From: Zoogloea sp041911615
GTDB taxonomy: Bacteria; Pseudomonadota; Gammaproteobacteria; Burkholderiales; Rhodocyclaceae
Direction: 5' to 3'
DNA length: 36,884 nt
NCBI RefSeq assembly: GCF_041911615.1
Contig: NZ_JAYROR010000069.1
Location: 1 to 36,884, forward strand
The notes below the pieces were generated by a model, which was given only the letters and a program-made list of their open reading frames with translations, did no database searches and was not told the origin of the DNA. The stretch's first letter is position 1. Every line of letters starts with the position of its first letter. Shown in pieces: positions 25,212-33,006 of this stretch. A program made the position numbers and the translations under genes.

Positions 25212-26255
25212 ATGGCGCGCAGCAGCAGCGTTTCTTTTGAGGCGGTCGAACAGATCTGCTTTCAGTTGCTCTCCCAGGGAGAGAATCCGTCTTTCAACCT
25301 CGTGTATGCCGAGCTCGGCAACAAGGGGTCGAGCGAAATCGTCCAGCGCTACATCGACCAGTGGAGACGGGAGACAGGCGCGGCCTTTTTCCGCCAGCGC
25401 AGCATTCCCGGCATGCCCGACGAGCTGGTTTCGGCGGCCGACACCTTCATGGGCAAGGTGTGGTCTCTGTCGCTCCAGCAGGCCGATCAGCTGCTTGCCG
25501 CGCAGCGTCAGGAGCTTGAGCAGGAGCGCGAGGCTTTCCGCACGCGTCTGCAGAATGCCGAAGATCGCGTTCACCAGCTTGAAACCGACGCGACGGCTGC
25601 CGCCCGGCAGATCGAGTCGCTCCAGCAGGGGCTGCAGAGCCGCGACAGCACGATTGCCGATCTGCGCAATCAGGCCCTGGAGTTCCTGCGTCAGCGGGAA
25701 GGACTCGAAAACCGGATCAAGCTGCTCGAGGATGCCGCGGAGAGTCGCGAGCAGAAATTCGCCGCCGAGTCGGAGCGCATGACCCGTCTGCTGCAGACCG
25801 ATCGTGATCGCTACAACGCTTCCCTCAAGGACGAACAGGATCGCAGCGCCCAGGAGCGTGAGCTGCTGATGAAGCAGATCGAAACGGCGCGCCAGGAGAA
25901 GCTGTCGGAAATCATGTCGATGCGTCAGCAGATCGCCAACCGCGAAGAGCGCGAGACCCGTCAGCGGGAGCAGACCGAGGAGGCCAAGGCGGCGCTCCGC
26001 GAGGCGGTGTCGAAGACACGCCAGATCGAGACTTCCCTGGCGGCGGCGGAGGGGCGTATCGAGCGCCTGCAGGCCCAGCTCAAGACGGCAAGCGAAGCGG
26101 CTCACGGCAAGGAGTCCGCCGTAGCCGCCGCCGAAGCACGGGCGCGGGCGGTGGAAGAGGTGCGGCTCGCCGAGACCGTGCGCGCCCAGCGCGCGGAGGC
26201 GGCCCTGGCCGAAGCGCTGGCCGAACTGGCCATGCGCCGCAAGCAGAGCGCCTGA
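25212..26255 (+). CDS. KfrA-like coiled-coil DNA-binding protein (TnpT-like)
   Basis: 347 residues. The N-terminal DNA-binding domain (about 1-65) has the KfrA_N pattern GENPSFNLVYAELGNKGSSEIVQRYIDQW. From about 95 to the end the chain is a long, highly charged, heptad-rich coiled coil (QELEQEREAFRTRLQNAEDR... to the C-terminus). KfrA proteins are plasmid-encoded autorepressors with nucleoid-like or partition roles; TnpT of Tn4651-type transposons has a similar plan and assists the TnpS recombinase in cointegrate resolution. Here it lies directly after a tyrosine recombinase on the chromosome, with a 25-bp palindrome upstream. A ribosome site AGAGGGA precedes the ATG. The recombinase-helper role is inferred from this pairing. 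Confidence 0.85.
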   Translation: MARSSSVSFEAVEQICFQLLSQGENPSFNLVYAELGNKGSSEIVQRYIDQWRRETGAAFFRQRSIPGMPDELVSAADTFMGKVWSLSLQQADQLLAAQRQELEQEREAFRTRLQNAEDRVHQLETDATAAARQIESLQQGLQSRDSTIADLRNQALEFLRQREGLENRIKLLEDAAESREQKFAAESERMTRLLQTDRDRYNASLKDEQDRSAQERELLMKQIETARQEKLSEIMSMRQQIANREERETRQREQTEEAKAALREAVSKTRQIETSLAAAEGRIERLQAQLKTASEAAHGKESAVAAAEARARAVEEVRLAETVRAQRAEAALAEALAELAMRRKQSA

Positions 26256-26274
26256 CGCGCTCCTGAAACGAAAA

Positions 26275-26302
26275 CGCGAGCCGCCGGATTCGGCTGCTCG
26301 CG
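26275..26302. terminator. Bidirectional terminator between convergent genes
   Basis: Twelve-base arms (26275-26286 and 26291-26302) with one mismatch and a GATT loop. The plus side is followed by CTTTGTT; on the minus side the flank reads CGTTTTCGTTTC. It lies between the KfrA-like gene and the converging asparagine-synthetase-like gene and can serve both. Confidence 0.7.
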
Positions 26303-26361
26303 CTTTGTTGCGACTGCCCGACCGGAGTCGGGCGGGATGTCAGCGATGCTTCAAGGGTGCC

Positions 26362-28152
26362 TCAGCGTGTCGTCGGCGCGTGCTTGTCGAGCCACTGGCC
26401 GAGCATCATCGAAATCCACACCATTTCGCCGTAGTAGCCGGGGAAGGCCGGAAGGTGCGTGGTAAAAAGTTCGCTGACGAAATCCTTGCGCAGGATGTTG
26501 CGCTGCACCAGGATGTCCAGCGACTCGCGCGCCAGGGCTTCGAGCCCTTTGTGCTTGAGCACCCAGTGGCCATAAGGCAGGCCGAAGCCTTGCTTCTTCT
26601 TGGTGATGATCTCCTGGGGCAGGAAGTCGCGCAGCGCTTCTTTGAAGAACCAGCGCAGTTGCAGGCCCTTGAGCTTGTATTCGGGGGGTAGTTGCAGCGA
26701 GAAGTCGAGCAGGTCGTCGTCGAGCATCGGGAAGATCGCGTCGACCCCGGCCAGCCGCGTACTGCCGATGACTTTCGGCAGATCGTTGTCGGCGAGCGTG
26801 AAGCGCCAGTCGAAGCTCAGCATCTTGTTCACCAGCGCGTGGGCGGTGGTGTTCTGCCAGACGCGCCGCTGCAGCTTGACCGGCGCATCCGGATCGACCG
26901 CGCTGAGGAAATCCCGCGGGAAGACGTTGTCCATGCCCAGACGGTAGATCAGGTTGTACTGGGCGGTGCGCTCGGGCAGCGGGGTGTTGGCCTGCTCGAT
27001 GTAACTGGCGGCCTTGCGCATCAGCGGCAGTTTGCCCAGTGGGGTCTGCATGATGACGGGCTCGAGGAGCGCGCCCTTGATGAGGCCGGGCACTTTTTCG
27101 TAGTAGCCGAAGACACGCTGCTTGGCGTAGCGCGTGTTGCCCCCGAACAGTTCGTCGCCACCATCGCCGGCGAACATTTTGCGGTGGCCGTCGTCGTGGG
27201 CGAGCTTGGCGCAGAGGTAGGCGGGCAGGACCGACGAGTTGCCGAACGGCTGGTCGTAGGATGCCGCAACGCCCGGAATGTGGGTGACGAGATCGTCGGA
27301 GGTGATGTAGTACGGCCGGTGATTGACGCCGAAATGCTTGGCGGCGATCTTGGCGAACTCCATCTCGTCGTAGCCTTCGGCTTCGAAACCGATGGAATAG
27401 GCGGTTACCGGGTTGCCGCTGCGGGCCAACATGCCGACGACGGTAGAGCTGTCGGTGCCGCCGGACAGGAAGGCGCCGACCGGACGACCGTCGAGTTCGC
27501 GTTCGACGGCGGTCTTGATGAGCGACTTGAAGGTGTCGGCGCTGCGGGCGAAGTCGGCGTCGGTCGGCTCTTCGAAGCGTGGCTGCCACCAGGCGGCGAG
27601 CTGGGGCTGCGCGCTGTCGGCCACCAGGCGAGCGCCGGGTTCGAGGCGGAAGATGTTCTCGAAGATCGTGCCGGGGGCAGGGATGGCGTGGAAATACAGG
27701 TAATCGAAAACGCTCTGGGCCGAGATTTCGCGGCGCAGGGCGGGTACCTCGTTGGCCTTGTCGGCAAAGCTCAGGCGGCGGCCTTCGCTGGCGTAGCAGA
27801 AGCCGAAAGTGTTGAAGCGGTCGGAGGCGAGGCCGATCCGGCCCTTGCCGAGATCGAGCCACAGCAGCGCGAAGCGGCCGCGCAGGCCGCGCAGGAAGGC
27901 GTCCGGCGCTTCGAGCAGCGCCGCAAGCGCGATACCCCAGCCGTCGCGCTCGATGCGGCCGGCGAGGGCTGCGTCATGAAAGCGCGGCTGGCCCTGGAGC
28001 AGGAGCAGTTGCTGGCCGATGCCGAATGCGCGAACGTCGTCGCCGCCAAACTGCAGTTGCAGGCCGGGCAGGGTGATGTCGCCGCTCGGGGTCAGCCGAT
28101 CGACGTTCTGGGTCCGGTCGAGGGTGTCGAAATCGATAAAGCCGCGAATCAT
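26362..28152 (-). CDS. Asparagine-synthetase-like amidoligase lacking the glutaminase cysteine
   Basis: 596 residues from MIRGFIDFDTLD; an upstream in-frame extension (to 28359) is low-complexity and unlikely. The C-terminal synthetase half is well kept: the PP-loop SGGTDSS (230-236), AYSIGFEAEGYDE, GDGGDELFGGNTRY and the late FPMLDDDLLDFSLQLPPEYKL stretch. The N-terminal half resembles an Ntn glutaminase fold (LRGLRGRFALLWLDL), but residue 2 is Ile rather than the catalytic Cys, so glutamine hydrolysis is not expected. AsnB relatives without Cys2, such as beta-lactam synthetase, adenylate a carboxylate and couple it to another nitrogen source or cyclise it. The true substrate is unknown. It is a single-gene unit, divergent from argF. 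Confidence 0.88.
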   Translation of the reverse strand: MIRGFIDFDTLDRTQNVDRLTPSGDITLPGLQLQFGGDDVRAFGIGQQLLLLQGQPRFHDAALAGRIERDGWGIALAALLEAPDAFLRGLRGRFALLWLDLGKGRIGLASDRFNTFGFCYASEGRRLSFADKANEVPALRREISAQSVFDYLYFHAIPAPGTIFENIFRLEPGARLVADSAQPQLAAWWQPRFEEPTDADFARSADTFKSLIKTAVERELDGRPVGAFLSGGTDSSTVVGMLARSGNPVTAYSIGFEAEGYDEMEFAKIAAKHFGVNHRPYYITSDDLVTHIPGVAASYDQPFGNSSVLPAYLCAKLAHDDGHRKMFAGDGGDELFGGNTRYAKQRVFGYYEKVPGLIKGALLEPVIMQTPLGKLPLMRKAASYIEQANTPLPERTAQYNLIYRLGMDNVFPRDFLSAVDPDAPVKLQRRVWQNTTAHALVNKMLSFDWRFTLADNDLPKVIGSTRLAGVDAIFPMLDDDLLDFSLQLPPEYKLKGLQLRWFFKEALRDFLPQEIITKKKQGFGLPYGHWVLKHKGLEALARESLDILVQRNILRKDFVSELFTTHLPAFPGYYGEMVWISMMLGQWLDKHAPTTR

Positions 28153-28489
28153 GGATGTGCTGCGCTCTCGGTGTGACGCCGGCGGTGATGCATGCGGCGT
28201 GTTGAAAAAGGTCGGCCTAGGGTAGCCCCGTCGGGGCTCGGTGGCGCGGGCAAAGTTGTTGCTCGACGAAACTCTGTGGCGGCATCGCTGTTCGTGTGAT
28301 GTCCGCGATATGGCGTGTCCCGTGCCACCCCGGCATTCAAGGCGGGCGAAGGGTAGCAAATGATCATGATGTTGGCACGGTCACGTAACCACTTTTGTGA
28401 ATTTGCGCGCGTTTTCGGGCTGGTTGCCTGCTTCGGCGCATCCACCGTCGTGTCGCCTGGAGCCCGTGGAGGCGTTAGGGCGCTCCTGT

Positions 28490-28518
28490 TTGGTGAGTCT
28501 CCGTGAGGTGACTATACA
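28490..28518 (+). promoter_or_regulatory. Sigma-70-like promoter
   Basis: TTGGTG (28490-28495), a 17-bp spacer and TATACA (28513-28518). The predicted start is near 28525, about 40 bases before a strong terminator, so the product would be short unless the terminator is bypassed into argF. Confidence 0.5.
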
Positions 28519-28524
28519 AAAACA

Positions 28525-28597
28525 TGGTTTTGAATTAGGATGATAGGTCTGATATCAGACAATCAAACGGCAGCGTAGGCTGCCGTTTCGCCTTTTT
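28525..28597 (+). ncRNA. Candidate small RNA or argF leader of about 73 nt
   Basis: The transcript predicted from the 28490-28518 promoter would contain a 14-nt self-complementary stretch (28547-28560) and end in a textbook terminator: arms AAACGGCAGC (28565-28574) and GCTGCCGTTT (28579-28588), loop GTAG, then a pyrimidine-rich tail with five T (28593-28597). No coding frame of note is inside. It matches no RNA family I recognise; attenuation of argF is the alternative. Confidence 0.42.
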
Positions 28598-28685
28598 GTC
28601 GACTGGACTTTCGGGTTTGGATGCCGGATCACAAAATCCAGACGCGATATTTTGCCTGACGGCACGATAATCAAGAACGAGTGCC

Positions 28686-29612
28686 ATGAACGCACCGAGA
28701 CACTACCTACAGTTCAAAGATTTCACCCGCGCCGAATACGACTACCTCTTTGCCCGCACCCGCTGGATCAAGGACAAGTTCAAGCGCTACGAACCCCATC
28801 ACCCGTTGTTCGACCGGACCCTGGTGATGATCTTCGAAAAGGCCAGCACGCGCACGCGCCTGTCCTTCGAGGCGGGGATGCAGCAGCTCGGCGGCTCGGC
28901 CATCTACCTCAATACCCGCGACTCCCAGCTCGGTCGCGGCGAGCCGGTCGAGGATGCCGCGCAGGTGATCTCGCGCATGAGCGACATCGTGATGATCCGC
29001 ACCTTCGAGCAGTCGATCATCGAGCGCTTCGCCGAATATTCCCGGGTGCCGGTCATCAACGGACTCACCAACGAGTTCCATCCCTGCCAGATCCTGGCAG
29101 ACATCTTCACCTACATCGAACACCGCGGCTCCATCCAGGGCAAGACGGTGGCGTGGGTCGGTGATGGCAACAACATGTGCAACACCTGGCTGCAGGCCGC
29201 CGAGTTGCTGGACTTCAAGGTTCATGTCTCGACGCCGCCGGGCTACGAGTTCTGCCCCGAACTTGCCGGCGTCAAGGATTCGGATCACTTCGTGCGCTTT
29301 GCCGATCCGATGGACGCCTGCCGCGGCGCCGACCTGGTGACCACCGACGTGTGGACCAGCATGGGCTTCGAGGCCGAAAACGACGAGCGGATGCGCGACT
29401 TCGCCGACTGGCGGGTCGACGCCGACATGATGCAGGTGGCGGCCCCCGACGCCCTCTTCATGCATTGCCTGCCGGCGCACCGGGGCGAGGAAGTCACCGC
29501 CGACGTGATCGACGGGCCGCAGTCGGTGGTCTGGGACGAAGCGGAAAACCGCCTGCACGCCCAGAAGGCGCTGATGGAATTCCTGATGATCGGCAAGGTC
29601 GACAACGACTGA
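28686..29612 (+). CDS. argF: Ornithine carbamoyltransferase
   Basis: 308 residues, the usual length. It makes citrulline from ornithine and carbamoyl phosphate, the sixth step of arginine synthesis, in the cytoplasm. Carbamoyl-phosphate site SxRTR is FEKASTRTR (residues 51-58); the HCLPAHRGEEV motif near 268 carries the catalytic Cys and ornithine contacts; FHPCQILAD is also present. argG follows 58 bp downstream on the same strand, so the last two steps before argininosuccinate lyase are grouped. The ATG at 28686 lies 89 bp after a terminator, which may be part of a regulatory leader. Confidence 0.98.
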   Translation: MNAPRHYLQFKDFTRAEYDYLFARTRWIKDKFKRYEPHHPLFDRTLVMIFEKASTRTRLSFEAGMQQLGGSAIYLNTRDSQLGRGEPVEDAAQVISRMSDIVMIRTFEQSIIERFAEYSRVPVINGLTNEFHPCQILADIFTYIEHRGSIQGKTVAWVGDGNNMCNTWLQAAELLDFKVHVSTPPGYEFCPELAGVKDSDHFVRFADPMDACRGADLVTTDVWTSMGFEAENDERMRDFADWRVDADMMQVAAPDALFMHCLPAHRGEEVTADVIDGPQSVVWDEAENRLHAQKALMEFLMIGKVDND

Positions 29613-29670
29613 ACCGGTAGCGTGAAACGATTGATTCAAGACTCATCTACTCATTAGCAGAAAGCGGGAC

Positions 29671-30900
29671 ATGAGCGACGTTAAGAAAGTGGTGCTTGCC
29701 TACTCGGGCGGGCTGGATACCTCGGTGATCCTCAAGTGGCTGCAGGACACCTATCAGTGCGAAGTGGTCACCTTCACCGCCGACCTCGGCCAGGGCGAAG
29801 AACTCGAGCCGGCGCGCGCCAAGGCGCTGAAGTTCGGTATCAAGCCGGAAAACATCTTCATCGACGACCTGCGCGAGGAGTTTGTCCGCGACTTCGTCTT
29901 TCCGATGTTCCGCTGCAACACCGTCTATGAAGGCGAGTACCTGCTCGGCACCTCCATCGCCCGTCCGCTGATCGCCAAGCGTCAGATCGAGATTGCCCGC
30001 CTGACGGGCGCCGACGCCGTCTCCCACGGCGCCACCGGCAAGGGTAACGACCAGGTTCGCTTCGAACTCGGCTACTACGCGCTCATGCCCGGCGTGAAGG
30101 TCATCGCCCCGTGGCGCGAGTGGGATCTGCTGTCCCGTGAGAAGCTGCTGGCCTACGCTGAAAAGAACGGCATTCCCATCGAGATGAAGCACAAGCAGGG
30201 TGGCTCGCCCTACTCGATGGACGCCAACCTGCTGCACATCTCCTTCGAAGGCCGTCACCTGGAAGACCCGTCCGCCGAGGCCGAAGAGTCCATGTGGCGC
30301 TGGACGGTTTCCCCGGAAGCGGCGCCCGACGCCGCCGAGTACGTCGATCTCGAGTTCGAGAAGGGCGATCTGGTCGCCATCAACGGCACCCGTATGAAGG
30401 CCCACGAGCTGCTCGCCAAGCTTAACGCGCTGGGCGGCAAGCATGGCATCGGCCGTCTGGATCTGGTCGAGAACCGCTACGTCGGGATGAAGTCCCGCGG
30501 CTGTTACGAAACCCCGGGTGGCACCATCCTGCTGCGTGCCCACCGCGCCATCGAGTCGATTACCCTTGACCGCGAAGTCGCCCACCTCAAGGACGACCTC
30601 ATGCCGCGCTACGCCAGCATGATCTACACCGGCTACTGGTGGTCGCCCGAGCGCCTCGCCTTGCAGGCCCTGATCGACCAGACCCAGCAGACCGTTAATG
30701 GCTGGGTGCGCGTCAAGCTCTACAAGGGCAACGTGATCGTCGTGGCGCGTGATTCCAAGACCGACTCGCTGTTCGATCCGACCATCGCCACCTTCGAAGA
30801 CGACCAGGGCGCCTACAACCAGAAGGACGCTCATGGTTTCATCCGTCTCAACGCGCTGCGCATGCGCATTGCGGCCAACGCGAAGAACAAGCGGGGCTGA
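29671..30900 (+). CDS. argG: Argininosuccinate synthase
   Basis: 409 residues, full length. ATP-dependent joining of citrulline and aspartate to argininosuccinate. The ATP PP-loop is LAYSGGLDTS (about 9-18). SHGATGKGNDQVRFEL and the stretch SPYSMDANLLHISFEGR identify the type found in proteobacteria. It follows argF, so citrulline made there is used here. DUF2788, ppnP and yajQ follow closely on the same strand and may share the transcript. Confidence 0.98.
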   Translation: MSDVKKVVLAYSGGLDTSVILKWLQDTYQCEVVTFTADLGQGEELEPARAKALKFGIKPENIFIDDLREEFVRDFVFPMFRCNTVYEGEYLLGTSIARPLIAKRQIEIARLTGADAVSHGATGKGNDQVRFELGYYALMPGVKVIAPWREWDLLSREKLLAYAEKNGIPIEMKHKQGGSPYSMDANLLHISFEGRHLEDPSAEAEESMWRWTVSPEAAPDAAEYVDLEFEKGDLVAINGTRMKAHELLAKLNALGGKHGIGRLDLVENRYVGMKSRGCYETPGGTILLRAHRAIESITLDREVAHLKDDLMPRYASMIYTGYWWSPERLALQALIDQTQQTVNGWVRVKLYKGNVIVVARDSKTDSLFDPTIATFEDDQGAYNQKDAHGFIRLNALRMRIAANAKNKRG

Positions 30901-30909
30901 TAAGTCGGC

Positions 30910-31143
30910 ATGGATCCCAATGCCATATTCATGTTCGGGCTGACCGTCGCGGAGTTTGAGGACATCTCCCTCAAGGTCTGCGTCGGCGGCCTGATCGCCT
31001 ACATGATCTTCATCATCGGCCAGCTCGCCTGGGAATCCAAGGCAGGCAAGTATGGCGCGCTCTGGATGTTCGTCGGGCTTGGGGTCGGCTTCATCGGCTT
31101 CATGGCCAAGGGCATCATCCAGCGGCTGCTTGGAATCGAATAA
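30910..31143 (+). CDS. DUF2788 family small membrane protein
   Basis: 77 residues with two hydrophobic helices (about 27-42 CVGGLIAYMIFIIGQLAW and 49-70 YGALWMFVGLGVGFIGFMAKGII). The opening MDPNAIFMFGLTVAEFEDISLKVC matches the DUF2788 pattern as I recall it. Function unknown; probably inner membrane. It starts 9 bp after argG and stops 19 bp before ppnP, so the three are likely cotranscribed. Confidence 0.85.
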   Translation: MDPNAIFMFGLTVAEFEDISLKVCVGGLIAYMIFIIGQLAWESKAGKYGALWMFVGLGVGFIGFMAKGIIQRLLGIE

Positions 31144-31162
31144 TTTTCTGCAGAGTTCATCC

Positions 31163-31486
31163 ATGACCCAAACCGCCCAATTCGACGGCGTTTCCGTCGT
31201 CAAGCAAGCCAATGTCTACTTCGACGGCAAGTGCGTCAGCCACACCGTCCTGTTCGCCGACGGCAGCAAGAAGACCATCGGCGTCATCATGCCGGCCAGC
31301 CTGACCTTCAACACCGGCGCACCCGAAGTGATGGAAACCGTGGCCGGCGCCTGTCGCTATCGCCTGAAGGGCGAGACCGAATGGAAGAGTTCCGCCGCGG
31401 GCGAAAGCTTCAACGTGCCGGGCAATTCCAGCTTCGACATCGAAGTGACTGGCGAGCCGTACCACTACGTCTGCTACTTCGGCTGA
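31163..31486 (+). CDS. ppnP: Pyrimidine/purine nucleoside phosphorylase PpnP
   Basis: 107 residues from MTQTAQFDGVSVVKQANVYFDGKCVSHTV, the standard start of the PpnP (YaiE/DUF1255) family; a longer frame upstream overlaps the DUF2788 gene and is not used. It is a single cupin-fold domain with IGVIMPASLTFNTGAPEVMET and NVPGNSSFDIEV. Family members split several nucleosides with phosphate in nucleotide salvage. The gene is 12 bp upstream of yajQ. Confidence 0.95.
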   Translation: MTQTAQFDGVSVVKQANVYFDGKCVSHTVLFADGSKKTIGVIMPASLTFNTGAPEVMETVAGACRYRLKGETEWKSSAAGESFNVPGNSSFDIEVTGEPYHYVCYFG

Positions 31487-31498
31487 GCGGAGCGCGTC

Positions 31499-31984
31499 AT
31501 GCCGTCCTTCGACATCACCTCGGAAGTCGACATGGTTGCCTTGCGGAATGCCGTCGAGGGTGCCAATCGCAAGATCACCGGCCGCTACGACTTCAAGGGC
31601 AGCGACGCCCGCGTCGAGCAGTCCGAAAAGCTGCTCACCTTGCATGGCGACAACGATTTCCAGCTCGAACAGATGCTGGCCATCCTGCTGCCCGAGATGA
31701 CCGCCAAGAAGATCGATGTGCGCTGTCTCAAGCACGGCGACGTGCAGAAGGTCGGCGGCAACAAGGTCAAGCAGGAACTCACGGTCCGCGTCGGGATCGA
31801 GCAGGAGCAGTCCAAGAAGATCGTCAAGCTGATCAAGGACAGCAAGCTGAAGGTCCAGGCAAGCATCCAGGGGGAAGCGGTGCGCGTGAGCGGCGCCAAG
31901 CGGGATCTCCTGCAAGAATGTATTGCCCTGGTCCGCAAGGAAGTCGCCGACTATCCTTTGCAGTATGGCAACTTCCGCGACTGA
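31499..31984 (+). CDS. yajQ: YajQ family nucleotide-binding protein
   Basis: 161 residues, full length. It opens MPSFDITSEVDMVALRNAVEGANRKITGRYDFKGSDA, the YajQ signature, and ends KEVADYPLQYGNFRD. Two ferredoxin-like folds are expected. YajQ proteins bind nucleotides, including c-di-GMP in a Xanthomonas member where it acts with a transcription regulator. The pilZ-like signalling genes upstream are too far away to imply a link. Confidence 0.96.
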   Translation: MPSFDITSEVDMVALRNAVEGANRKITGRYDFKGSDARVEQSEKLLTLHGDNDFQLEQMLAILLPEMTAKKIDVRCLKHGDVQKVGGNKVKQELTVRVGIEQEQSKKIVKLIKDSKLKVQASIQGEAVRVSGAKRDLLQECIALVRKEVADYPLQYGNFRD

Positions 31985-31993
31985 TACCTCGGC

Positions 31994-32182
31994 ATGAACA
32001 TCGCTTCCACCGCTTCGACTTCGCAGGTCCAATCTCAGGATGCCGTTTCGATTCTGATGCTGAAAAAAGCGCTCGATCAACAGCAGGCTGCCGCAGCGCA
32101 GATGCTTGCAGGGCTGCCTCAGCCGGTTCGAGCGCCCGATCCGTCGGCCACTGTTGGGCGCACCATCGATACCTTTGCCTGA
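31994..32182 (+). CDS. YjfB-like putative motility protein
   Basis: 62 residues. The N-terminal SQVQSQDAVSILMLKKALDQQQAAAAQMLAGL stretch and short length match the YjfB/putative motility protein family. No membrane segment or signal. Function unknown. It follows yajQ by 9 bp and ends just before a strong terminator at 32212, so it closes the argG-to-yjfB run. Confidence 0.8.
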   Translation: MNIASTASTSQVQSQDAVSILMLKKALDQQQAAAAQMLAGLPQPVRAPDPSATVGRTIDTFA

Positions 32183-32211
32183 TCGGATGCCCTGCGGCGT
32201 GTTCTCAAAAG

Positions 32212-32234
32212 ACCAGCTTTCGAGCTGGTTTTTT
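32212..32234 (+). terminator. Rho-independent terminator after the yjfB-like gene
   Basis: Perfect stem ACCAGCT-TTCG-AGCTGGT (32212-32229) followed by a T run to 32234, 30 bp past the yjfB-like stop codon. It ends the run that begins at argF or argG. Confidence 0.9.
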
Positions 32235-32321
32235 GTTAGTGGTGCCGACATCCCGGGCTCGCGCCGGGAGGCGTGGCGGTCTATGGCAGAATGCCATGGT
32301 CAATCATCCGTGTTCCCGTTC

Positions 32322-32996
32322 ATGGCAAAAGTATCGCTCACCTTTCGTCCTCGTCGTTCGGCTGGGGCGGCTGCATTGCTGGCTGCCGTGCTGAGCGGCC
32401 CTGCCTGCGCGACCGATGTGGCGCTGGCAGGCGTCTTTCCCGGCAAGGCGCTCCTGATCGTCAATGGCGGCGCGCCGCGGGCCGTTGGCGTCGGCACCAC
32501 GATCCGCGAGGGCGTCCGCGTTCTGTCGGTGGATGGCGATAGCGCGACGGTCGAGATCGACGGGCTGCGTCAGCGCGTCGTTGTCGGGCAGCATCCGGTC
32601 AGTGTTCAGGGCGCGCAGGGGAGGGGGGCGGCAACCGTCACCATTGAGGCGGACAGGCGCGGCATGTTTCATACCGACGGTTCGATCAACGGGGCGCCCG
32701 TTCATTTCCTCGTCGATACCGGCGCCACCCTCGTGGCGCTCGGTCGTAGCGACGCCCAGCGCGCCGGCCTTGACATCACCAAGGGCGAACCGATCAAAAT
32801 TCACACGGCCAATGGCCTCACGCAGGGTTGGCGGCTTGCGCTCAATTCCGTCAAGGTAGGGGGCATCACCCTCAACAATGTGGACGGCGTGGTGCACAGT
32901 AGCGAACTGCCTGCCGTCCTGCTCGGTGCAAGTTTTTTGAATCGCATGGAGATGCGCCGCGACGGAACGGCGCTGCAGCTGCGTCAGCGTTTTTGA
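32322..32996 (+). CDS. Exported retropepsin-like aspartic protease
   Basis: 224 residues from MAKVSLTFRPRRSAGAAALLAAVLSGPACA, a signal peptide ending near residue 30. An in-frame ATG at 32283 (13 more residues) has a distant GGGAGG site and is possible. The C-terminal half is a TIGR02281-type clan AA domain with FLVDTGATLVALGRSDAQRAGLD (active Asp), then HTANGLTQGWRLALNSVKVGGITLNNVDGVV and LLGASFLNRMEMRRDG. Such proteins act as periplasmic proteases, presumably dimers; the substrate is unknown. The Nudix gene follows 10 bp downstream. Confidence 0.87.
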   Translation: MAKVSLTFRPRRSAGAAALLAAVLSGPACATDVALAGVFPGKALLIVNGGAPRAVGVGTTIREGVRVLSVDGDSATVEIDGLRQRVVVGQHPVSVQGAQGRGAATVTIEADRRGMFHTDGSINGAPVHFLVDTGATLVALGRSDAQRAGLDITKGEPIKIHTANGLTQGWRLALNSVKVGGITLNNVDGVVHSSELPAVLLGASFLNRMEMRRDGTALQLRQRF

Positions 32997-33006
32997 GCAA
33001 TCGATC

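Larger units (their letters stand above)
28153..28685. other. 533-bp intergenic region between the asparagine-synthetase-like gene and argF
   Basis: No credible protein gene is seen. It contains a sigma-70-like promoter (28490-28518), a perfect 14-bp palindrome GTCTGATATCAGAC (28547-28560) and a strong rho-independent terminator (28565-28597), together a candidate small RNA or argF leader. Bases 28153-28480 show no feature I can name and must hold the minus-strand promoter. Between the terminator and argF (28598-28685) I see no clear promoter. Confidence 0.6.

Noticed and set aside
25212..26255. KfrA-like gene taken as evidence that the window is plasmid DNA
   Set aside because: It is surrounded by core chromosomal genes (holB, argF, argG, rpsT, mfd), so a chromosomal location is far more likely.
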